Shown here: piece after piece, positions 22,459-28,894 of the stretch
Layout of the letters: the number at the start of each line of letters is the position of its first letter
Position numbering within the stretch: the first letter of the stretch is position 1
IMG/VR virus record: IMGVR_UViG_3300032296_001209
Span: 1-64,000 of that record
Source: a virus
Length of the DNA stretch: 64,000 nt
Strand: one strand, 5' to 3'
Notes under the pieces: generated by a model
Databases searched by the model: none
What the model was told of the DNA's origin: nothing
The model's input: the letters and a program-made list of their open reading frames with translations, nothing else
Made by a program: the position numbers and the translations under genes

Positions 22459-24441
22459 ATGAAGAGACATTGGGTAATGGATATAGAAACTATGTCAGAT
22501 TTCTTCTGTGCTGTATTTGAGCACTATAAAGAAGAGTCTGTAACAGAGTTTGTAATATCCTTTAAAGAGAATCAGATTAAAAAGCTAGTAGATTTTATTA
22601 ATGAGAACATTAAAAGTGAGGAATGGCATATCAGTTTTAATGGTCTTGACTTTGATGCACAAGTAATACAGTATATCATTGATCATGCTCAGGAACTTAT
22701 TGTACTAGACTCTGCACAAATTACAGATAAACTATACAAAGTAGCGCAAGATATTATCTATAGAAAGAATAATGGCGAGTTTGCTCTGTATAGTCACAAG
22801 CAATTAAAGATTAATCAGATAGATTTATTTAAACTTAATCACTGGGACAATCCGGCTAAAAGCTCTAGTCTTAAGTGGTTGGAGTATACACTAGATTGGC
22901 ACAACGTAGAGGAAATGCCTATACATCATAGTGATAGCATAGACACCATTGAGAAACAAGAGATGGTACTAAGCTATTGTAGAAATGATGTAAAGTTCAC
23001 CAAAAAAATAATGGAGTATAGTAAATCTCAGATTGCTTTACGTGGTGTACTTACAAAAGAATATGGTATTAACCTGTACAGTGCTAGTGAGCCAAGGATA
23101 TCTAAAGAGCTATTTAAGTATTTCTTATCTAAAGCTACCGGGATTAGTAGTTATGAGCTCAACGGTCTTAGAACTAACAGAACTCTTATCAAAGTAAATG
23201 ATATCATTCTAGACTATGTAAAGTTTAAAACACCAGAGTTGCAGGCGCTGCTAGATAAGTTTAGAACTATTGAGTTGGACCCTAAAGAAACTAAAGGTGG
23301 GTTTGCTCATAGTGTAACTTATAAAGGTATGCAGACTGATTTTGGTCTAGGTGGTTTACATGGCGCACGTTCCGGAATCTTTGAAGCTAAGAATGGTATG
23401 ATAATAATGTCATCAGATGTTGTAAGTTATTATCCCAATCTAGCTATTAAGAATAAATGGGCCCCGGCTCATCTTCCTAAAGAAGAGTTCTGTGAGCAGT
23501 ATGAGTGGTTCTTTACAGAGCGTAAGAAGATCCCTAAGAAAGATCCTAAGAACTATGTATACAAGATCATCTTGAACAGTACTTATGGCCTTAGCAACGA
23601 TAAGAATAGCTTTCTGTATGATCCTGAGTTTACCATGCGTATTACTATCAATGGTCAGCTAAGTCTATGTATGCTTTATGAGATGATAGCAGAAGGTATA
23701 CCCGGTGCTATTCCTATAATGCAGAATACAGATGGTCTAGAGATGATGATACCTGAAGAACATAAAGCAAAATATCTTGAGATATGTTCTGAATGGGAAA
23801 CAATCACTCAGCTAGCACTGGAACATGACCAGTATCAGAAGATGATTATTGGTGATGTAAACAATTACATTGGTATAAATACCCACAGGGAAGCAGATCA
23901 AGAGACTTTAATTAGTCTTAAAGAAGATGAGCCCTATTATGTTTATACTGATAATGGTTATTCCCCGGTAAAGTGTAAAGGTAGATTTGAGTTTCACCAC
24001 TTAGCATTACATAAGAATAAATCTTTCTTAATCATCAGAAAGGCGCTCTATAATTACTTTGTATTTAATACCCCGGTAGATAAGACTATTCTAGAATCTA
24101 AAAGCATAGTTGATTTCTGTGGTGGTATAAAAGCAAAAGGTGATTGGAGATTTACAAGTAACTGCATGATTAAGGGTGTGCTCATAACAGAACCGTTACA
24201 GAAAATAGTGAGATACTATATCTCTAATAAGGGTTGTAAGATACTAAAACAACACAGAGATGGTAGAATCATACAAGTAGAATCAGGTAGATGGTTGCAG
24301 ACTACATTGAATAAGTTAGATAAAAAAGATTGGGATGGTTATGATATCAACTATGATTATTATATTAACAATGCAATACGTGAAATTATGAATGTATGTC
24401 CAGAAAAGATAGCTTACCAACAACTAGAACTAAACTTATGA
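22459..24441 (+). CDS. Family B DNA polymerase with 3'-5' exonuclease domain
   Basis: A 660-residue replicative polymerase. Exonuclease motifs: WVMDIETMSD (ExoI, D8 and E10), HISFNGLDFDAQV (ExoII), LSYCRNDVKFT (ExoIII). Polymerase motifs: A, SSDVVSYYPNLA (about 318-329); B, KIILNSTYGLS (about 368-378); C, QNTDGLEM (about 422-429). Motif C keeps only one aspartate of the usual DTD. It is compact, as in the polymerase B of some crAss-like groups. A terminator sits just upstream and no clear promoter is seen in between. Its stop overlaps the next start as ATGA. Confidence 0.92.
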   Translation: MKRHWVMDIETMSDFFCAVFEHYKEESVTEFVISFKENQIKKLVDFINENIKSEEWHISFNGLDFDAQVIQYIIDHAQELIVLDSAQITDKLYKVAQDIIYRKNNGEFALYSHKQLKINQIDLFKLNHWDNPAKSSSLKWLEYTLDWHNVEEMPIHHSDSIDTIEKQEMVLSYCRNDVKFTKKIMEYSKSQIALRGVLTKEYGINLYSASEPRISKELFKYFLSKATGISSYELNGLRTNRTLIKVNDIILDYVKFKTPELQALLDKFRTIELDPKETKGGFAHSVTYKGMQTDFGLGGLHGARSGIFEAKNGMIIMSSDVVSYYPNLAIKNKWAPAHLPKEEFCEQYEWFFTERKKIPKKDPKNYVYKIILNSTYGLSNDKNSFLYDPEFTMRITINGQLSLCMLYEMIAEGIPGAIPIMQNTDGLEMMIPEEHKAKYLEICSEWETITQLALEHDQYQKMIIGDVNNYIGINTHREADQETLISLKEDEPYYVYTDNGYSPVKCKGRFEFHHLALHKNKSFLIIRKALYNYFVFNTPVDKTILESKSIVDFCGGIKAKGDWRFTSNCMIKGVLITEPLQKIVRYYISNKGCKILKQHRDGRIIQVESGRWLQTTLNKLDKKDWDGYDINYDYYINNAIREIMNVCPEKIAYQQLELNL

Positions 24442-24689
24442 TTAATATAGAAAAACAACCGATTCACAAGACTGAGGTCTTTATTCACAATGGTACTTAC
24501 ATAACTAAGGATGCATGGGAAGATGAGATAGATTTAACACCCTATCCTTTCTCATGCACACTTAGAATAGATCATCTACAACAATCTGTTACTTGTAGTG
24601 TAGTTTGGCCGCAAGTAAAACCACCTGGTACAGAAGCTATAGAAGTAGAGATTGAAAAAAAACTAAGAAAAATCTATGTCAACCCTTAA
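24438..24689 (+). CDS. Hypothetical protein (83 aa)
   Basis: MINIEKQPIHKTEVFIHNGT... is a small beta-rich protein. The ATG at 24438 is chosen because it overlaps the polymerase stop as ATGA; an earlier in-frame ATG at 24396 lies inside the polymerase gene. It overlaps the next gene by 14 nt. No function recognised. Confidence 0.7.
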   Translation: MINIEKQPIHKTEVFIHNGTYITKDAWEDEIDLTPYPFSCTLRIDHLQQSVTCSVVWPQVKPPGTEAIEVEIEKKLRKIYVNP

Positions 24690-25170
24690 TGAAAAAGAAG
24701 TATTAAAGATCCAGCTACATAATTTAAAATTAGCACTTAGGAGAAAAGAGGAACAACTTATTAAGATCAAGGAAGAATACAGTAGTGAATTACAAAAGGT
24801 AAAGAAAGATTACGGAGTAAAGTTATTACATCTACGTATTACTCTCTCACCTAAAAAGGAATTAACAGACAATGTTATACCTCTGCTTTGTAACATACTG
24901 CATTCTGTAACAGGTGTATCCGCTAAAGAGATATTAAGTAAGTCCCGCAAAAGAGATTACATTATACCTAGGTATGTGATTATTCATATACTTAGATTAG
25001 AAGGTAAAACACTCCAATTTATTGGAAAAACAATTGGTAATCAGCATCATGCAACTATTATACATGCTATTAGAATTGTAGAAGACTGGCATACATATCC
25101 AGAGTACTACAAGAAAGAAATAGAAATATATAATAAAACAAAGAAAATGTTTGAAGAAATAAAAAACTGA
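24676..25170 (+). CDS. DnaA domain IV-like DNA-binding protein (second copy)
   Basis: A 164-residue protein with an N-terminal charged coiled coil (NLKLALRRKEEQLIKIKEEY). Its C-terminal domain has the DnaA domain IV order: VTGVSAKEILSKSRKRD, then YVIIHILRLEGKTLQFIGKT, then the DNA-contact helix region QHHATIIHAIRIV. The usual RDHTTV core reads QHHATI. It lacks an AAA+ domain. With the protein at 11290 the phage has two such factors, so they may act at different sites or times. Confidence 0.8.
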   Translation: MSTLNEKEVLKIQLHNLKLALRRKEEQLIKIKEEYSSELQKVKKDYGVKLLHLRITLSPKKELTDNVIPLLCNILHSVTGVSAKEILSKSRKRDYIIPRYVIIHILRLEGKTLQFIGKTIGNQHHATIIHAIRIVEDWHTYPEYYKKEIEIYNKTKKMFEEIKN

Positions 25171-25179
25171 TTATATTTG
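25150..25179 (+). promoter_or_regulatory. Bacteroidetes-type promoter for hairpin-tRNA-GroES unit
   Basis: An exact TATATTTG at 25172-25179 with an exact TTTG at 25150-25153, 18 nt apart, just under the usual 19-21 nt. It overlaps the end of the DnaA-like gene and reads into the hairpin, tRNA-Asn and the GroES-like gene. It is the best complete promoter in the window. Confidence 0.75.
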
Positions 25180-25182
25180 CAT

Positions 25183-25207
25183 TGTCTTCTGATTTTCATA
25201 GTAAGCT
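25183..25207 (+). repeat. 25-nt intergenic repeat, copy 1
   Basis: It matches 32816-32840 at 23 of 25 positions and begins 3 nt after the promoter element, so it covers the first transcribed bases. The other copy stands just before a minus-strand start codon. Confidence 0.7.
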
Positions 25208-25260
25208 GCTCACAAAGTGTATTAGGTCATGCCTGTTTCCTGATACACTTGAGTAGCTTA
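25202..25260 (+). ncRNA. Long hairpin RNA upstream of tRNA-Asn
   Basis: 25202-25211 pairs with 25251-25260 (10 bp, one G-T). After an ACA bulge, 25215-25226 pairs with 25239-25250 (12 bp, one G-T), leaving a 12-nt loop. This is 22 bp in total and no T tract follows, so it is not a terminator. It lies between a promoter and the tRNA and could be a processing signal, a stability element or a small RNA. No known RNA family recognised. Confidence 0.6.
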
Positions 25261-25272
25261 AGCTGAACACAA

Positions 25273-25346
25273 TCCTTGGTAGCTCAGTTGGTTAGAGCAA
25301 CTGACTGTTAATCAGTAGGTCACTGGTTCGAGTCCAGTCCAGGGAG
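25273..25346 (+). tRNA. tRNA-Asn (anticodon GTT)
   Basis: A full cloverleaf: acceptor TCCTTGG/CCAGGGA (one G-T), D arm GCTC/GAGC with loop AGTTGGTTA, anticodon stem ACTGA/TCAGT with loop CTGTTAA (anticodon GTT at 25307-25309), and a T arm with GGTTCGAGTCC. Discriminator G; CCA is not encoded. It decodes AAC and AAT, which are frequent in the asparagine-rich giant virion proteins. Confidence 0.95.
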
Positions 25347-25364
25347 CAAATAAAAACTAAACAC

Positions 25365-25652
25365 ATGAATACATTTACACTTAGAGGACGAAGAATTCTC
25401 CTTGACAAACCACACAAAGAAACTTTTGGCATTGAATTAACAGAGGCTGCTAAAGCTGAAGTTGATGCTGAGATGATGAAGAAATGGACAGCATTAACAA
25501 TATATGCTGTTGGTACAGAAGTAACTGAAGTAAAAGTAGGAGATAAAATATATATCCCTAGTTACGTTTTACAAAGCGCTGAAATAGTTGATATGCAAGA
25601 TGAAGGCATTAAGATTATGATAGGTGAGCAAGATATTGCCATTATTTGGTAA
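25365..25652 (+). CDS. GroES-like co-chaperone (Cpn10)
   Basis: A 95-residue protein with the Cpn10 pattern: N-terminal FTLRGRRILLDKP, then EVTEVKVGDKIYIPSYVLQS, AEIVDMQDEGIKIMIGEQDI and the closing AIIW. Residues about 20-48 occupy the mobile-loop region and are divergent. In known phages such proteins (for example T4 gp31) cap host GroEL to fold capsid or other proteins. It is in one unit with tRNA-Asn. Confidence 0.8.
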   Translation: MNTFTLRGRRILLDKPHKETFGIELTEAAKAEVDAEMMKKWTALTIYAVGTEVTEVKVGDKIYIPSYVLQSAEIVDMQDEGIKIMIGEQDIAIIW

Positions 25653-25653
25653 T

Positions 25654-25735
25654 ACTAGGTAACCACTAACCCTCTGGTAGTAGGCGTTGATCAGGATGGA
25701 ATGCTAAGGTCATGTAAGCCCTGCCTAGTTTTTTT
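25654..25735 (+). ncRNA. Multi-stem structured RNA ending as a terminator
   Basis: The outer stem ACTAGG (25654-25659) pairs with CCTAGT (25724-25729) and is followed by seven Ts. Inside, ACTAaCC pairs with GGTAGT around a CTCT loop, and TGATC pairs with GGTCA (25688-25713 region). TAGGC at 25681 can also pair with GCCTA of the closing strand, giving an alternative fold. The 76-nt structure sits 3 nt before the next ATG region. It could be a regulated terminator or a small RNA. Confidence 0.5.
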
Positions 25736-25738
25736 AAA

Positions 25739-26377
25739 ATGAGCACACAAAACGCAAACATCCCTCAAGTAAAGTGCTATATAAGGAACTCTTATATAGG
25801 ACTTGGTGATGGTGTCACTGAAGGATATATGTTTGGTGTAAAGTGTATATTAAATAAACCATTGTTATTTCATTTTCAAAGTAGTTTTGGGGCTGTATTT
25901 TGGATGCAGCCTCTCTCTGCTTTTGTACACAAACCGGACTTTGATAAACTCTCTGATGATGAAGAGACTAGATTAAGTTTATTACAAACCTGGGATTGTC
26001 AAAGTAATTTTTTATCAGTAACAACCTTTGCTTTCTTACAACATAAGAGAGTAGATGTACTATGTAGAGATGGTAAGTGGAGATCCGGTCATTATCTGTT
26101 TACTATAGATGATTACTACGGTGATCTAAATGAGCTTAACTTAGGTTATGCTACAGACAATGACACCAAGTGTTATCAGTTTATACAGTTAGAAGACGGT
26201 AACTACTGTGCACATCCAAACAACTTGCTTAGATGGCATAATCCAGACTTTATTGTTCCCTATGATAAGGACAATATACCCAAGTTAAAAATTAATGCTG
26301 AAGATTACAGCTCAGAAGATGTAGACAGGACCTATGGTAATAGTCCTTACTTCTTCTATAATGATCCTAATCACTAA
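25739..26377 (+). CDS. Hypothetical protein (212 aa)
   Basis: MSTQNANIPQVKCYIRNSYI... a beta-rich soluble protein with aromatic segments (FHFQSSFGAVFWMQPLSAFV) and an acidic, tyrosine-rich C-terminus. It follows the structured RNA directly. Its end overlaps the convergent PhoH gene by 11 nt. No motif recognised. Confidence 0.75.
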   Translation: MSTQNANIPQVKCYIRNSYIGLGDGVTEGYMFGVKCILNKPLLFHFQSSFGAVFWMQPLSAFVHKPDFDKLSDDEETRLSLLQTWDCQSNFLSVTTFAFLQHKRVDVLCRDGKWRSGHYLFTIDDYYGDLNELNLGYATDNDTKCYQFIQLEDGNYCAHPNNLLRWHNPDFIVPYDKDNIPKLKINAEDYSSEDVDRTYGNSPYFFYNDPNH

Positions 26378-27053
26378 AGGTCTTATATACTTCTAGTATA
26401 GGAGAAACTATACTATGTCTGTGATTTTGTAATAAAGCAAAGACCTTAAATCCCTGAACATGTTCTTCTATACGTGCTAAGAAACTAAAGCCGGATGTCT
26501 TCTTATCTTTAAGATCTATCTGGGCAATGTCACCACAGATTACCATCTTACTTTCTTTACCCAATCTACCTAGAATAGCCTCCATCTGAGAGTGTGTAAC
26601 ATTCTGGGCCTCATCTACAATGATGAAACTATTTACAAACGTTCTACCTCTTACAAATGCAAAGGGTACAATCTCAATATTACCAAACTCTATCTCTTTA
26701 TCTATCTTCTCTTTGTTATATAGAGCATATAGATTATGATAAATAGGCGCTAACCAGGGGTCCATTTTTTCTTTAATGTCTCCGGGTAAGAATCCTATAT
26801 CTTCTTTAGATACAGTAGGTCTAGTAATAATAATCTTGTCAACCTCTTTGTTAAATAACATATCAAGAGCAACTTGACAGGCTACAAGTGTTTTACCGGA
26901 GCCTGCCATACCTTTTAATACAGTTATTGGATTGTCAAGAATCAGAGACTTAGCTCTTTTCTGCTCCTCATTTAAAGTTATTTGAAACTTAATGGGATTC
27001 TTGGGCCTTCTTTTTGCTTTGAAGACCTCATCTTCATGTGAATTTGATGTCAT
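26367..27053 (-). CDS. phoH: PhoH-like ATPase
   Basis: A 228-residue P-loop protein with Walker A KGMAGSGKTLVACQVALD (G48-T55), then IIITRPTVSKEDIGFLPGD. Walker B is FIIVDEAQNVTHSQM, followed by VICGDIAQIDL. These are the PhoH family signatures, related to SF1 helicases. PhoH-like genes are common in phages; the role may be RNA or nucleotide metabolism and is not settled. It forms a minus-strand trio with a zinc-ribbon protein and dCTP deaminase, with a 4-nt overlap upstream. Confidence 0.92.
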   Translation of the reverse strand: MTSNSHEDEVFKAKRRPKNPIKFQITLNEEQKRAKSLILDNPITVLKGMAGSGKTLVACQVALDMLFNKEVDKIIITRPTVSKEDIGFLPGDIKEKMDPWLAPIYHNLYALYNKEKIDKEIEFGNIEIVPFAFVRGRTFVNSFIIVDEAQNVTHSQMEAILGRLGKESKMVICGDIAQIDLKDKKTSGFSFLARIEEHVQGFKVFALLQNHRHSIVSPILEVYKTFSD

Positions 27054-27235
27054 GCTTGTTCTCCGTTACAGCAAGGTATAGCATTTTGTTTACATACCGG
27101 GCACTGATAGTGACCATGTACAAAAATATATTCTACCCTACTATTACAAAATACACAATAATCAGAAGTTTTTATGCATGAGAGACTCTTGCACTCCTGA
27201 TTGTCCGTGGTATTTGCTTCCTGGTTTTTTGTCAT
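27050..27235 (-). CDS. Zinc-ribbon protein (61 aa)
   Basis: It contains CVFC and CPVC knuckles (YCVFCNSRVEYIFVHGHYQC then PVCKQNAIPCC) spaced like a zinc ribbon. The N-terminal 25 residues overlap the end of the dCTP deaminase gene in another frame, so the start is less sure than the ribbon. It may be a small RNA or protein-binding factor. Confidence 0.65.
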   Translation of the reverse strand: MTKNQEANTTDNQECKSLSCIKTSDYCVFCNSRVEYIFVHGHYQCPVCKQNAIPCCNGEQA

Positions 27236-27695
27236 AAGTCTGGAGAATTTTACCTGCTACACGTTCAAACTTGATTTGACAGATCTTCATGTTAGGATAA
27301 ATACGTAATGGTTTTACCACACGCATCTCTAATACTAGAGATCCCATAAATCCTGAATCAATAAATCCGGCACAGATATGAATATCTAAACCTAATCTAC
27401 CTAGACTAGACTTACCCATAACTGTAGCACAGATATCTTCCTTTACTCCAATAGTTTCATTGCATGAGTAAAGATATAATTCACCTGGCTGTAACACATA
27501 ACCCTCTTCAGGAATCTCAAATTCCTCTACAGGATTAGGTTGTCTGCAGTCTAAAGTATTACCCGTATATATTTTACATTTAGGGTTTAAAGTTAAATCT
27601 ACAGAGTTTGGATTTAAATACTCATGTTTAAAAGGAGAGATTATAATCATACCTCTTTCATGCTCTAATAAAATTTCTGAATCTGCAAGTACCAT
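27162..27695 (-). CDS. dcd: dCTP deaminase-like enzyme
   Basis: A 177-residue member of the dCTP deaminase/dUTPase family. Visible are NPNSVDLTLNPKCKIYTG, VLQPGELYLYSCNETI, the active-site region MGKSSLGRLGLDIHICAGF with IDSGFMGSLVLEM, and a C-terminal GSKYHGQSGVQES (mobile tail). The Glu in VLEM matches the deaminase catalytic position, favouring dCTP deaminase over plain dUTPase. It feeds dUMP to ThyA. It starts from a divergent promoter region shared with the glycosyltransferase genes. Confidence 0.87.
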   Translation of the reverse strand: MVLADSEILLEHERGMIIISPFKHEYLNPNSVDLTLNPKCKIYTGNTLDCRQPNPVEEFEIPEEGYVLQPGELYLYSCNETIGVKEDICATVMGKSSLGRLGLDIHICAGFIDSGFMGSLVLEMRVVKPLRIYPNMKICQIKFERVAGKILQTYDKKPGSKYHGQSGVQESLMHKNF

Positions 27696-27700
27696 AGTCG

Positions 27701-27708
27701 CAAATATA
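27701..27708 (-). promoter_or_regulatory. TATATTTG promoter element (minus)
   Basis: An exact TAnnTTTG on the minus strand, 5 nt from the dCTP deaminase ATG at 27695. Near-leaderless spacing. It is back to back with the plus-strand element at 27712. Confidence 0.6.
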
Positions 27709-27711
27709 TAC

Positions 27712-27719
27712 TAAATTTG
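27712..27719 (+). promoter_or_regulatory. TAAATTTG promoter element (plus)
   Basis: An exact TAnnTTTG with 4 nt to the ATG at 27724. Together with 27701-27708 it forms a compact divergent promoter of about 20 bp. Confidence 0.6.
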
Positions 27720-27723
27720 TGAT

Positions 27724-28350
27724 ATGTCGGATGTAAAATCTGTAATTGGTATACCCACTATAAATAGAGCTGATCTTCTAGAAGGCGCATTAGATTTATA
27801 TGTAAAAAACTGGAAAAGAAATATCTTTATTGTAGATAATGGTAATCAAATTATACAACCAAGACCTATAGTAAAAGTTATGAAAATGTCTCATAACTTA
27901 GGCGTATCTGGTAGCTGGAATCATTTATGTAAAACTTTATTTGCTCAAGGGTATAGTCACGTATGTCTACTCAATGATGATATAGTTTGGAATAAAACCC
28001 AAGACCAGGTAGATAAATTTATAGAGGAGAATCCTACTGACTTTTATGTTGGCACCGGTACGTGGTGTAACATTGTATTACCCAAAACAACTTGGGATAT
28101 AGTGGGACCATTTGATGAAGAGTTTTATCCGGCTTACTTTGAAGACAATGACTATTGTTATAGAATGAGATTAGCGGGACTTAAGAGAATTAACTCTGAG
28201 TTTTTTAACCCAGAAGTATTTAGAAATAGCCAGACTATTGCTAGAGATAGTTCTCTCAATAAAAACTTTGATAGAAACAGAGAAAGATATAAAGAGAAGT
28301 GGGGAGGTTACCCTTTAGAAGAAACATTTAAAACTCCATACAATGAGTAA
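27724..28350 (+). CDS. Family 2-like glycosyltransferase
   Basis: A 208-residue GT-A fold enzyme: SVIGIPTINRADLLEGALDL, FIVDNGN, SHNLGVSGSWNHLCKT, then the metal/nucleotide-sugar motif HVCLLNDDIVW and the acceptor region FDEEFYPAYFEDNDYCYRM. It transfers a sugar to a phage or host product; the acceptor is unknown. It opens a plus-strand cassette with a methyltransferase and a second, two-domain glycosyltransferase. Confidence 0.9.
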   Translation: MSDVKSVIGIPTINRADLLEGALDLYVKNWKRNIFIVDNGNQIIQPRPIVKVMKMSHNLGVSGSWNHLCKTLFAQGYSHVCLLNDDIVWNKTQDQVDKFIEENPTDFYVGTGTWCNIVLPKTTWDIVGPFDEEFYPAYFEDNDYCYRMRLAGLKRINSEFFNPEVFRNSQTIARDSSLNKNFDRNRERYKEKWGGYPLEETFKTPYNE

Positions 28351-28894
28351 AGAATTATATCCAATGCGTGGTCAAGAGTTCTTAGTAAAAGGACTTATTG
28401 ATCTTTGTGACTTTGTATCACAAGCACTTAACAGGCCTACTTATGAGTTAACTATTTGTGAGATAGGTAGTTACAGTGGAGAAAGTACTAGTATTTTTGC
28501 TAGTAGATTTAAATATGTATTAGCTGTAGATCCCTGGATGGATAATTATGATCCGGATGATGCTGCTTGTCATCATGCTGCTTTTAGTGAAGTAGAAAAA
28601 GCTTTTGATCAGCGCATGAGTTTCTATCCTAATGTAACTAAGTTAAAAGCAACAAGTGATGATGCAGTTAAACAATTAAAAGATGCACGTTTTGATGTTG
28701 TTTATATAGATGGTTTACATACATATGAGCAAGTAAAGATTGATATTGCAAACTATGCGCCTCTTACAAACTTTATTGTTGCCGGTCATGATTATAATAA
28801 GACAGATTGGCCAGGAGTATACAGAGCTGTAAATGAATCATTTGACCAACCAATTTATACATTCCAAGATACATCATGGGCCAAGATATTATAA
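28343..28894 (+). CDS. Class I SAM-dependent methyltransferase
   Basis: A 183-residue Rossmann methyltransferase: ICEIGSYSGESTSIFASRF (SAM motif I), LAVDPWMDNYDP, FDVVYIDGLHTYEQV (motif IV-like) and FIVAGHDYNKTDWPGV. The pattern fits the Methyltransf_24 group, which acts on sugars or small molecules. It overlaps both glycosyltransferase genes (8 and 19 nt), which suggests it methylates the glycan they make. Confidence 0.88.
   Translation: MSKELYPMRGQEFLVKGLIDLCDFVSQALNRPTYELTICEIGSYSGESTSIFASRFKYVLAVDPWMDNYDPDDAACHHAAFSEVEKAFDQRMSFYPNVTKLKATSDDAVKQLKDARFDVVYIDGLHTYEQVKIDIANYAPLTNFIVAGHDYNKTDWPGVYRAVNESFDQPIYTFQDTSWAKIL

Noticed and set aside
25654-25729. The 76-nt structure considered as a second tRNA
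   Set aside because: It lacks a T arm with GGTTC, a proper D arm and a 7-nt anticodon loop; the T tract after the closing stem fits a terminator-like RNA.
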